From Ifrita kowaldi (Eukaryota > Chordata > Aves > Passeriformes > Cinclosomatidae): a stretch of 64,000 nt of DNA. Both the position numbers and the translations under genes were made by a program. Within the stretch, counting starts at the first letter, position 1, and each line of letters begins with the position of its first letter. The notes below the pieces were generated by a model that had not been told where the DNA came from, made no database searches, and was given only the letters and a program-made list of their open reading frames with translations. The stretch is from contig VZRS01007450.1 in assembly GCA_013398055.1 (NCBI GenBank), positions 49,304 through 113,303 of the forward strand, written 5' to 3'. Shown here piece by piece: positions 1 to 10,700 of this stretch.

Positions 1-3000
1 AAGGGCAAGAAAATAATGTTAATACTGCAATTTGAATTTGAATTTAAATTTTAATACTGCAGTTTGAATTTAAATAGGTGTGAAGTGGTCTGGAAGGACA
101 TTTTAAGTCCCTTCTGCTCAGGGTTATTTAAGTTAAGTGGGACTTAAGTGGACAAAGAATTATCAAAAAGGAGATTATTTTTCTTTTTTTTTCATCTCTT
201 CCATGCTCTAGAAAAGATGGATTTTAGAATATTTAGAAAATATTCTAAAAAGTTTCTAAAACATTTAGAAAAAAAAAGAATATTTTAAGGAAAAATTCAG
301 CATCTGGGCATCAGCAGGAATGGAATGTGCTTTGTGTTAGGCAGAGCTCTAAATTTGCTCTATTTCCTGCTAAATCCAGGTTGTTGGGAGATGTATCCAT
401 AGGAACTGGATGCAAAATGGTCTAAAATTGCTGCAGAAATAGCAATTTAAGGCAGTTCTGGCTGTGGGTGATGAAAACGTGGCAGGATATTCCCATTTTC
501 CCCACAGAAAAGTTTTTAACCTGCTGAAAATATCTTCATGCTTGGCCCAAAGAAATCAGGGGTTTATTTTTCCCTCTGTGGGGTTTGATCAGAAATTATC
601 ACTGATCATTTTCCAGGGCCCTCTGAGCAGCTGGAAATATTTGGAAATCTCTGCTGGATGTTGCAGATAATTTCTGATATTTTGTTAAGGCTCTAATTTG
701 TCCACCAAAATAGAAAAATCTGGATTTTTTTTTTTTTTTCCTGGAATTTCTGTAAAATTTTGGAGCATTTGGGAGATTCCGACCAGGTTTTAATTTGGGA
801 TCTTTTACCCTGTGCTGGGAAAGGTGCAGTGGGATTTCCTGCTCCTAAAAACCACCTTAGGCCACCAATTTTCCTGATTTTTCAGCCCAAACATTCCTGA
901 GTCACGGCACATTCCCTCACTAAGGGGAATTTTGTATTTTCTGGGAATAGGCTCTGCCCTAAGTCTTCATTTCTCTTCATGGCCAGCAGACCTGATGCTC
1001 CTAAGCTGATTTTTTTTTGGGATTTGAACATCCTGCTGGACTCCTGAGAGCAATCAGGAATATTCAGGAATATCCTTGAGTTGTTTGTTTGGTTTTTTCA
1101 CCTCAGGAAAAATCTGGAATATCTCCCCTGTGCTGCTGGTTGCTCCAAGCAGCCTGGAATTTTCAAAGACCTTGGAGTAAATTCCAAGCTTTCCCGAGGT
1201 TCTGTGGGATTTCTTCCCAAAGTCATCCATAAAACTGAGGGGTTGTAGGGAGCTCCTCTGGATCTGGTGAGTCACTGGAGTCTGGAGGGGCTGGCAGGGA
1301 GGAGAAAATCCCGGGATTTGCTGTTCTCATCCTCTGACTCACTGGCTCCCAACAAAGTCGTGGCTCCTCAGCAGATCTTTGGGATTTTTGGCAGCGGGAA
1401 TTGCAGCCCTTGTTTTCCTGCTGGGAACAATGATGTCCGATGGGTCATTTCCAGAGGAGCGAGTCCTGATGTAGGAAAAAAACCCAGGAATTCTCCTGGA
1501 CTTCAGGATTAATCGGCTTCGTGAGGAGGAAAAGTCGCAGTCCTCAAAAATGGGAGGGGTTGTGGCATTCCGAGGGCGACAGCGACTGAAACTTGGGATT
1601 TGATTTGTGCAAAGTCACGTCCCGAGGGAGCAGCAGGGATCTGGGGATGAACCGGGAGCTCTCCAGTCGGGAATGAGGCTGGGAATGCAGGATGGGAGCG
1701 TTTTAGAGGGGTGTGAAATGGATCCCAATGGATCCAAGTGGATCTGTCAGGGGATGCTCACGGGAGCCGAGGGAATGTTCGTGACACGGGGTGAGAAAAG
1801 AGGGAGAGCTCATTTGGGAAAGCTCCGAGGGAAATGGGAAAGGCCGGAGCAGGTCCTGGTGGGAAAAATAGTGACTGCACAGTGAACGCATGGGAGGGCC
1901 TAAAAATAACAATATTTGTCTGGAAAAAGCAGAATTGAGGGGAGATATCTCAGTGTTTGTGTTCACTGGGGAAACGGGGAGCTGGGGAGCTAAACTTGGG
2001 TTGCCCAGAAATGGGACATTCTGTCACAAATCCCATAACAGTGTGGCTGGAGTCAGGAATAAAAGGCCTTTGTGGACGAGATGATGAGAATGGATGATGG
2101 TGGTGGTGGGGTGGGGTTTTATTCTGCTTTATTAAAATCACCCATTTTATCTGGATCAGTTTTCAGCCTTCCAACCTAAAGCAGTGTTTTGAATTCCTGA
2201 TTGCACATTTTGGGCTCTGCCTGTACCAAAGCATAACCATGTGAAAATAGAGGGTTGATTTTATCCCTGGGAATTCCTGCTCGTTCTGTTTGCTGCCAAA
2301 ATTCAGATTTTCCTTGGAAAATCGTTGTGTGGCTTTACCTCTTGCGGGAGATCGAATTTAGGAATTTTCTGCTTTGCCTTTTTCTCCAAAACCCTTGAGT
2401 TTGGCTGAATTTCTGGGGTTTAAATGCCACAATTTAAGTTACAAAAGGATTTCTGTGCATTCGAGCCTATAAAAAATAAATTTTCCTATTTTGGAGAATA
2501 TTTTCCTATCGATGCTCCAGTATTTTCCTTGGTGAAGGGATAATTGGGTAAGTTTTCTTCTCATAATTGAAAAGCACACAAGGTCAGCCTGGTTAAAATT
2601 TTCCATTAAAAATATTGGAAGGAGAAATGGACACAAGAGGGATCTTCCTCAATTAAGATTTTCTTTCTGGATAATGAATGAAGGGGTGAAAACCAGATTT
2701 TGGTGCAGCTGTCATTGAAAATATCTGGTTTGGCTTCCCAGTTATATATTGGGGAAAAAAGCTTGGGGGAAAAAACCACATTTTTCACCCTCAAGAATTT
2801 GCTCTTAGGAATTTCCATGAAATGGAACTTTCTCTGTCCTTTGAATTCCAAGTGTGCTTTGATATTTTTCTGTACAGACCATGTGAAAAAAGGACGTTTT
2901 CCTCTGACATTCATTCCATTTTTCTTTTCCCCAGGCCTTCCCACTTCTTTCCATTTCTCTCTCCCCCCCCCCAAATTTAGAGATAGACCCAAAGCTTTAA

Positions 3001-4153
3001 TTTGAATTAATGCCACTGCCAGGCTCCCCTGTGGATCTGCACCAAAGGAATGTGCCAGGTATCCATAACCACCCAAAATCGAGGGAAAAACCATTTGGGA
3101 ACAAGGCAGAGTGGGGATGTTTTCCTGTTCTTGCTAGAATTCAGATTTCTTGGGATGATTTGTAACTCTTATTTATGCTGGGGTTTTTTAAAGGGGTGGG
3201 ACTGTGTGTAAGGAGGTTAAACACATTCAGGTTTTTAGGCAGCGTCATAAAAACTGTGTGAAAATCTGGTTTTTTTATTGTTTTTACAACAAAATCAAGT
3301 GAATCAGCCCAGATTCTTCCTATTACCAATAGCAGTGGCTGCTTTGCAGAGGTCAGATTTGCAAATTTGCAGTTTCTAACCCTGTGGAGTCACAATTTTT
3401 GTGCCCTTCTGTAGCCAAGACTTTGCTCCAAAGGGAGAAATGAAACAGATAATCCAGAAATTCCAGGAAGATATTCCGAGATTACAAATGCCCCCATCCT
3501 TTACCTCCCTTCTGACGGGAATTTGCTGGATAAAAGTGATTTTTATTTCCAGGAAGCTGAGAACTGAGTGGTCCCTGTGCCTTTCAAACCCCTCTGCCGT
3601 GCAATCCACGTTCCTCACACCCTCAGCGCTTCCCAAATCCCACTTTAGGGAGTTGCCTGGCAAAAATCACAGGGTGTTTTTTTGGAAGAGTGTTGAAGTC
3701 AGTGGAAGAGACAATTTAAATCAGCTGAGAATCTGTCCGGGGGGGGGGGCTAAATTTAGGGAAAACTTCACTTTCTCCTGCTATTTTTTGAGATGCTGCT
3801 CCACTTTCTCCCGAGTTTCTGATGAAGACGGGAAGTGTTTGCCACACTTTGGGTTTATAAACATTTCCAGCGTTCCTGGTGACCTGTTTTCCTCAAATAG
3901 CAGCTCTGGCTGACTTTGGGAACTCCCACCCCCCCAGCTTTACTACTCTGGCAGCACGTTATTAAAATATTGGCAATATTTGAATCAGCAACTGCTACTA
4001 CGAGGTTTCCCTTCGGGGTTTTTTAAGCTGAATCCATTCGCTGCTCAGGGAAGAGGCTGGAAAATGTATTCCATTGTTTTGCTTTAGGAAAAAAGGCTTT
4101 TCCTATTTTTAAAGGGGGGTAAAGCTGTGTGAAAAATTGCCGTAATTGTTCTT

Positions 4154-4250
4154 CATGGAATCCTGGAATTCCAGACTGGTTTGGGTTGGGAGGGACCTTA
4201 AATCCCATCCAGTTCCACGGGCAGAACCACCTCCCATAGACCAGATGAGC
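4154..4250 (-). mobile_element. CR1 LINE 3'-end fragment
   Basis: On this strand the text runs from a TGGAATCCTGGAATTCC start through TTTGGGTTGGGAGGGACCTT to a CACCTCCCA-type block. That is the reverse complement of the CR1 3' end, so the element points left. It is about 100 bases and 5'-truncated, as usual for CR1. Confidence 0.75.
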
Positions 4251-4293
4251 TTTAAAGTCTTTTAAAGGGGTTTATATAAAGTCTTTTAAAGGG

Positions 4294-4493
4294 GTTTATT
4301 TCCATATTTCTGTGGGGTTTATTTCCCTGTTTCTGTGGGATTTATTTCCCTATTTCTGTGGGATTTATTCCCCTGTTTCTGTGGGGTTTATTTCCCTGTT
4401 TTTGTGGGGGTTATTTCCATATTTTTGTGGGGTTTCTTTCCCTGTTTCTGTGGAGTTTATTTCCTATTTCTGTGGGGTTTACTTCCCTGTTTT
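4294..4493. repeat. Minisatellite, 23-base unit (first array)
   Basis: About 8-9 imperfect copies of a 23-base unit close to GTTTATTTCCCTGTTTCTG plus TGGG. The unit has no stop codon in the three forward frames, and 23 is not a multiple of 3. Long hydrophobic open frames therefore arise with no coding meaning. The right flank (ACTTCCCTGTTTTAAC then AAAGGAAAAGTG) also ends the larger array at 6317-6819. Confidence 0.92.
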
Positions 4494-4794
4494 AACAAAG
4501 GAAAAGTGAAATTTGCTGGCAAATTCCTGGGATCCCGTGGTCTCTTTTTCCTGAGGAGCTGATGGCTCATTAGGAACGCCGAATTTCAGAGAAAAACTTG
4601 CTGGCCCCAAGTGCTGGGAGGGGGAGAACGTTTACAACCGTGGAGAACCGCCCAACCTCACACTCCTTTTGTTCCTAATTATCCCAAAATCCCGGGCTCC
4701 TCCCAGAACCCGGAGCTGAACACACTGGGAATTCCCTGTGCTAATGGGATTGGATTTGGTCACGCTCCACCCCTGCTCTGCTGTCCCAGTTTGT

Positions 4795-5635
4795 GGGAGG
4801 CTCTTTCTCATTTAGTGGGGTTTTTTCTCTCATTTAGCAGGTTCTCACTTAGGAGCTTCTCACTTTGTAGGTTCTCATTTAATAGGTTCTTTCTCTCATT
4901 TAGTGGGTTCTCTCTTGGAGGGTTTTTTCTCTCATTTAATAATAGGATTTCCCTCTCATTTAGGAGGTTTTTTCCTCTCATTTAGTAGGATCTATCCCTC
5001 ATTTAGTAGGTTCTCATTTAGTAGGTTTTTTCTCTTATTTGTTAGGTTGTTTCTCTAATTTAGTTGGTTCTCAGTAGGTTCCTATTTAGGAGGTTTTTCT
5101 TTCATTTAATAATAGGGTTTCCCTCTCATTTAGGAGGTTTTTTCCTCTCATTTAGTAGGTTCTCACTTAGTAGTTTTTTCTCCTATTTGTTAGGTTGTTT
5201 CTCTAATTTAGTTGGTTCTCAGTAGGTTCTTTCCTTCAGTGGGTTCTCATTTAGTAAGTTCTTATTTAGGAGGTTTGCCTCTCATTTGATAGGTTCTTTC
5301 TCTCATGTAGTGGGTTCTCACTTGTAGGGTTTTTTCTCTTATTTAATAGGATTTCCCTCTCATTTAGGAGGGGTTTTTTTCTCTCATTTAGTGGGTTATC
5401 CCTCATTTACTAGGATCTATCCCTCATTTAGTGGGTTCTCACTTAGTAGGTTTTTTCTCTTATTTAATAGGATTTCCCTCTCATTTAGGAGGGGTTTTTT
5501 TCTCTCATTTAGTGGGTTATCCCTCATTTACTAGGATCTATCCCTCATTTAGTGGGTTCTCACTTAGTAGGTTTTTTCTCTTATTTATTAGGTTGTTTCT
5601 CTAATTTAGTAGGTTCTCAGTAGGTTCTTTCCCTC
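4795..5635. repeat. Pyrimidine-rich tandem array with CATTTAG core
   Basis: About 840 bases of degenerate tandem repeat built from short units such as TTCTCTCATTTAGTGGGTT and CTCACTTAGTAGG. Between about 5336 and 5580 there is a higher-order repeat with a period near 121 bases, nearly identical in two adjacent copies. Nearly every unit resembles a splice acceptor: a pyrimidine tract followed by TAG. Confidence 0.9.
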
Positions 5636-6316
5636 AGTGGGAAATGAAAATCCCCTGAATGGAGGCACTCAGGAAGGGAAGGACAGCCCCAAACGGGATC
5701 CCAATAAAGATTTGTGGGAAGTCTTCATTTGCCACTTCCGTGAGCACATTCATTCTCTGCCACCACATCATTTAAGCCATGAATATTTAACTGAGCAATG
5801 CTCATAATTGCTCCTTTCCCGATCCACCTCTATACAATGACCCCACGTAAAAACCAGAATGAAGCTTTCCATAAGAAAAATACAAGCAATTACACGAAAG
5901 AGATAAAAATATCAGCAGCTAATGGAAAAATCTAATTTTCCGTTGGGAACGTTGGCAGAGCTTCTTCTTTTGATGGAGCCCCAACTCCCTGAAATTCATC
6001 TGCCCCCACATCAACTTTAGTTTCTGGAACTGTTTATTTTACTGTAGAAATGGCACAAATAATGGTTAAAAGTTGCATTTTAAGCTGAATTTATAGTAGA
6101 ACAAAAAAAGCTGTTAAAGTTGTATTCAAAAGAATTTGGGATGAAAGACAAAGGTTTTACCAATTTGAGTGTATTTCATCTCTGAAGAGTTTCAGGATTT
6201 AATCATTCAAAAGATATAATAGAAATTTCTAAAATAGAAAAATATATATCATATAGATAATATATCGTGTATAATAATTAAAATACTAGTTATAATGATA
6301 TATTGTGATGTATTTC

Positions 6317-6819
6317 AGTGGGGTTTATTTCCCTGTTTCTGTGGGGCTTATTTCCCTATTCCTGTGGAGTTTATTTCCTGTTTCAGTGGGGTTTATTTCC
6401 CTGTTTCTGTGGAGTTTATTTCTCTGTTTTTCTGGGGTTTATTTATGTATTTCTGTGGGGTTTCTTTCACTGTTTCTGTGGAGTTTATTTTCCTGTTTCT
6501 GTGGGGGTTTTTTCCCTGTTTTTGTGGGGGTTATTTCCATATTTCTGTGGAGTTTATTTCCCTGTTCCTGTGGGATTTATTTCCCTATTTCCATTGAGCT
6601 TATTTCCCTATTTCTGTGGAGTTTGCTTCCTATTTCTGTCGGGTTTTTTTCTCTGTTTCTGTGGGGTTATTTCCATATTTCTGTGGGGTTTGTTTCCCTA
6701 TTTCTGTGGGGTTTATTTCCTTATTTCTGTGGGGTTTATTTCCCTGTTTTTGTGGGGGTTATTTCCCTGTTTCTGTGGAGTTTATTTCCTGGTTCTGTGG
6801 GGTTTACTTCCCTGTTTTA
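6317..6819. repeat. Minisatellite, 23-base unit (second array)
   Basis: About 22 copies of the same 23-base unit as at 4294-4493, ending in the same flank (CCCTGTTTTAACAAAGG). The three forward frames read through without stops, giving apparent proteins of 100-219 residues rich in Phe, Leu, Trp and Cys. These are repeat artefacts. The array lies in an LRRC7 intron and is duplicated at 8425-8927. Confidence 0.93.
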
Positions 6820-7679
6820 ACAAAGGAAAAGTGAAATTTGCTGGCAATAAAACTGCAGCAGGGCTCTCAGCACAGCCTGCTTGGGCCATGACTGAAATGC
6901 TGAACCAGGGCCCTGTTTTTCAGCCACAGCATTTCAATAATAATCAGTTTTACCTCTGGTACAAATTGCAGAGATAAAATGGTTGATATTTCAGATCACA
7001 GCAATTAAGGCTGTGCTAATTTTTTGATTAGGATCTGATTACCTCAGGAGGCCTCTGAACTGCCTGTTGCAGTTCATGTTAAATGACTTAATTATTTTTA
7101 TCCTCTCTTTTTCATTGCACCCCCCAAACTCAGTGTGGTGTTGGGATCACTTTGGTCTGTCAGGGCTTAGGGAGAAATTCTGCACTTGGGATAAAACCCT
7201 GCTCGGGTTTTGCTCGTGGAAACAAAGGCAAAAACTGATTTATTAACTTTGAACTTGATTAAATCTGAACCTCAGAGCAGGGGCAGCCGCGCTGGGGACC
7301 TGGCCCAAGAGCCCAAATGCTTTCTAGTGGTTTCTAAAAAACCACAACAAGTGCATAAATCTCTATCAAAAAGCCACAGTTTCCATTACATTTCATTTCA
7401 ATCACTTATTAATATAATATGGGGCATTTTCCCTGAGCTAATATGCAAAACCCTACCAAGATTTTGTTTGTTTTTGTATAAAAACAACTGTTGCTGGCTT
7501 TTGAGTTCAGGAACCTCAGTTAATATCTCAAGGATTGTTTAAATTTGCATCAGCATCACACTGGTGCAATTCTTTTTTGCCGTAACAGTATCAATGCAGC
7601 TTTATTTTTATCCCAGCAAAATCTGACTGACATTTTGCAAGTTAAAATCTCATTTTAAGTCTTTCCTAATCTGTTCCAG

Positions 7680-7743
7680 GTCAATGCACAAACTGACTCA
7701 GCTGGAGAGGCTCGATCTGGGCAATAATGAGTTCTCTGAGCTG
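7680..7743 (+). CDS. LRRC7: LRRC7 LRR exon, copy 1
   Basis: Acceptor CTGTTCCAG, then G completing a Lys codon, then SMHKLTQLERLDLGNNEFSEL, donor GTAAGAA. This is one full LRR turn (LxxLxLxxN) typical of the LAP LRR block, in-window residues 1-21. It is 64 bases (phase 2 in, phase 0 out). The identical exon recurs at 9788-9851, and only one of the two can be used in frame. Confidence 0.95.
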
Positions 7744-10700
7744 GTAAGAAATGCTCCTGTTTTTAATGGGAAACCTGTGGGGTTTGGATGCTCTGTCCAT
7801 GGGGCATTAATGCTTTTACTGGAAAGGCTTTGGTGGATCGTGGCCTTGGGCAAGGGACACATTTCCCTGTCCCATGGAAGGTGTTTCGTGTTCCTGAGGG
7901 GAATGTTGGTGGCAGATGTGCTTCATCCCCACCAGGATTTGCTCCTCAGCTCAAGGTCGCTGAGGATTCCCCCTCTGAGCAGGTTGTTACTCCTGGGATG
8001 CTTCCCTGGGGGATGGATTTAGGATCTCAGGATGAATTACTGTGACAATTACAGACTGATTTCTTAATGTCGTTCATTATATCCTGGAAATAATAGAGAT
8101 TGCTATCACCATTGATTNTCAACTTTAGTTTCTGGAACTGTTTATTTTACTGTAGAAATGGCACAAATAATGGTTAAAAGTTGCATTTTAAGCTGAATTT
8201 ATAGTAGAACAAAAAAAGCTGTTAAAGTTGTATTCAAAAGAATTTGGGATGAAAGACAAAGGTTTTACCAATTTGAGTGTATTTCATCTCTGAAGAGTTT
8301 CAGGATTTAATAATTCAAAAGATATAATAGAAATTTCTAAAATAGAAAAATATATATCATATAGATAATATATCGTGTATAATAATTAAAATACTAGTTA
8401 TAATGATATATTGTGATGTATTTCAGTGGGGTTTATTTCCCTGTTTCTGTGGGGCTTATTTCCCTATTCCTGTGGAGTTTATTTCCTGTTTCAGTGGGGT
8501 TTATTTCCCTGTTTCTGTGGAGTTTATTTCTCTGTTTTTCTGGGGTTTATTTATGTATTTCTGTGGGGTTTCTTTCACTGTTTCTGTGGAGTTTATTTTC
8601 CTGTTTCTGTGGGGGTTTTTTCCCTGTTTTTGTGGGGGTTATTTCCATATTTCTGTGGAGTTTATTTCCCTGTTCCTGTGGGATTTATTTCCCTATTTCC
8701 ATTGAGCTTATTTCCCTATTTCTGTGGAGTTTGCTTCCTATTTCTGTCGGGTTTTTTTCTCTGTTTCTGTGGGGTTATTTCCATATTTCTGTGGGGTTTG
8801 TTTCCCTATTTCTGTGGGGTTTATTTCCTTATTTCTGTGGGGTTTATTTCCCTGTTTTTGTGGGGGTTATTTCCCTGTTTCTGTGGAGTTTATTTCCTGG
8901 TTCTGTGGGGTTTACTTCCCTGTTTTAACAAAGGAAAAGTGAAATTTGCTGGCAATAAAACTGCAGCAGGGCTCTCAGCACAGCCTGCTTGGGCCATGAC
9001 TGAAATGCTGAACCAGGGCCCTGTTTTTCAGCCACAGCATTTCAATAATAATCAGTTTTACCTCTGGTACAAATTGCAGAGATAAAATGGTTGATATTTC
9101 AGATCACAGCAATTAAGGCTGTGCTAATTTTTTGATTAGGATCTGATTACCTCAGGAGGCCTCTGAACTGCCTGTTGCAGTTCATGTTAAATGACTTAAT
9201 TATTTTTATCCTCTCTTTTTCATTGCACCCCCCAAACTCAGTGTGGTGTTGGGATCACTTTGGTCTGTCAGGGCTTAGGGAGAAATTCTGCACTTGGGAT
9301 AAAACCCTGCTCGGGTTTTGCTCGTGGAAACAAAGGCAAAAACTGATTTATTAACTTTGAACTTGATTAAATCTGAACCTCAGAGCAGGGGCAGCCGCGC
9401 TGGGGACCTGGCCCAAGAGCCCAAATGCTTTCTAGTGGTTTCTAAAAAACCACAACAAGTGCATAAATCTCTATCAAAAAGCCACAGTTTCCATTACATT
9501 TCATTTCAATCACTTATTAATATAATATGGGGCATTTTCCCTGAGCTAATATGCAAAACCCTACCAAGATTTTGTTTGTTTTTGTATAAAAACAACTGTT
9601 GCTGGCTTTTGAGTTCAGGAACCTCAGTTAATATCTCAAGGATTGTTTAAATTTGCATCAGCATCACACTGGTGCAATTCTTTTTTGCCGTAACAGTATC
9701 AATGCAGCTTTATTTTTATCCCAGCAAAATCTGACTGACATTTTGCAAGTTAAAATCTCATTTTAAGTCTTTCCTAATCTGTTCCAGGTCAATGCACAAA
9801 CTGACTCAGCTGGAGAGGCTCGATCTGGGCAATAATGAGTTCTCTGAGCTGGTAAGAAATGCTCCTGTTTTTAATGGGAAACCTGTGGGGTTTGGATGCT
9901 CTGTCCATGGGGCATTAATGCTTTTACTGGAAAGGCTTTGGTGGATCGTGGCCTTGGGCAAGGGACACATTTCCCTGTCCCATGGAAGGTGTTTCGTGTT
10001 CCTGAGGGGAATGTTGGTGGCAGATGTGCTTCATCCCCACCAGGATTTGCTCCTCAGCTCAAGGTCGCTGAGGATTCCCCCTCTGAGCAGGTTGTTACTC
10101 CTGGGATGCTTCCCTGGGGGATGGATTTAGGATCTCAGGATGAATTACTGTGACAATTACAGACTGATTTCTTAATGTCGTTCATTATATCCTGGAAATA
10201 ATAGAGATTGCTATCACCATTGATTAGAAATTGCTTTTTATTAGCAAGCTGTGGCTGCCCCTGGATCCCTGGAAGTGTCCAAGGCCAGGCTGGACAGGGC
10301 TTGGAGCAGCCTGGGATAGTGGGAGGGGATGGAATGGGATGGGATTTAATGTCCCTCCCAACCCAAACCAGTCTGGCATTCTGTGATTCCAGCAGAGGTA
10401 AATCTGGGACTCCCAAAGGAGTTTCTGTCCCTAACTCATCCCCAAAATCCAAATTAATTTCCCTGAGATCTTCCGGGAACTTCCTCTGTTGTCAGCACAG
10501 AAAGTAAGAGATGCAGTTCCTGGGGAGTCCTGGAAGACCAGGATCAGGGATTACAGTCCTACAAGGGAATAGTTCCTGTAGCTTTAGTTAAAACTGAGAT
10601 AATTCCACCTCAAACAAACCCTGAAATGTCACCTGGTGGTAAAAAGCTGTAGCAAAGTCTCTACGTCTGTTTTATGGAGTAACTCCCACCCTGTTCCAGG

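Larger units (their letters stand above)
1..6010 (+). other. LRRC7: LRRC7 intron, left part
   Basis: I see no exon here. The preceding LRR exon of the family (encoding the stretch that ends ENHLKTLPK in human) is not recognisable, so it lies further left. The segment is AT-rich with many poly-T runs. It carries a short CR1 fragment near 4154 and two tandem-repeat arrays (4294-4493 and 4795-5635), described separately. 5640-6010 is non-repetitive AT-rich sequence with nothing I can name. Open frames up to 170 codons match nothing I recognise. Confidence 0.7.
6011..8117. repeat. Copy 1 of a 2,107-base direct duplication
   Basis: This segment recurs at 8119-10225 with a constant offset of 2108 bases; the odd base is a lone N at 8118. 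The only difference I noticed is C at 6204 against A at 8312. It contains a minisatellite and the LRR exon 7680-7743. Near-identity abutting a gap character suggests two haplotypes or overlapping contigs placed side by side, rather than a true tandem duplication. Confidence 0.97.
8119..10225. repeat. Copy 2 of the 2,107-base direct duplication
   Basis: Starts TCAACTTTAGTTTCTGG, as at 6011, and ends CACCATTGATT, as at 8117, after which unique sequence continues. It includes a second copy of the minisatellite (8425-8927) and of the LRR exon (9788-9851). Copy 2 continues directly into the unique LRRC7 intron on the right. Confidence 0.97.
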
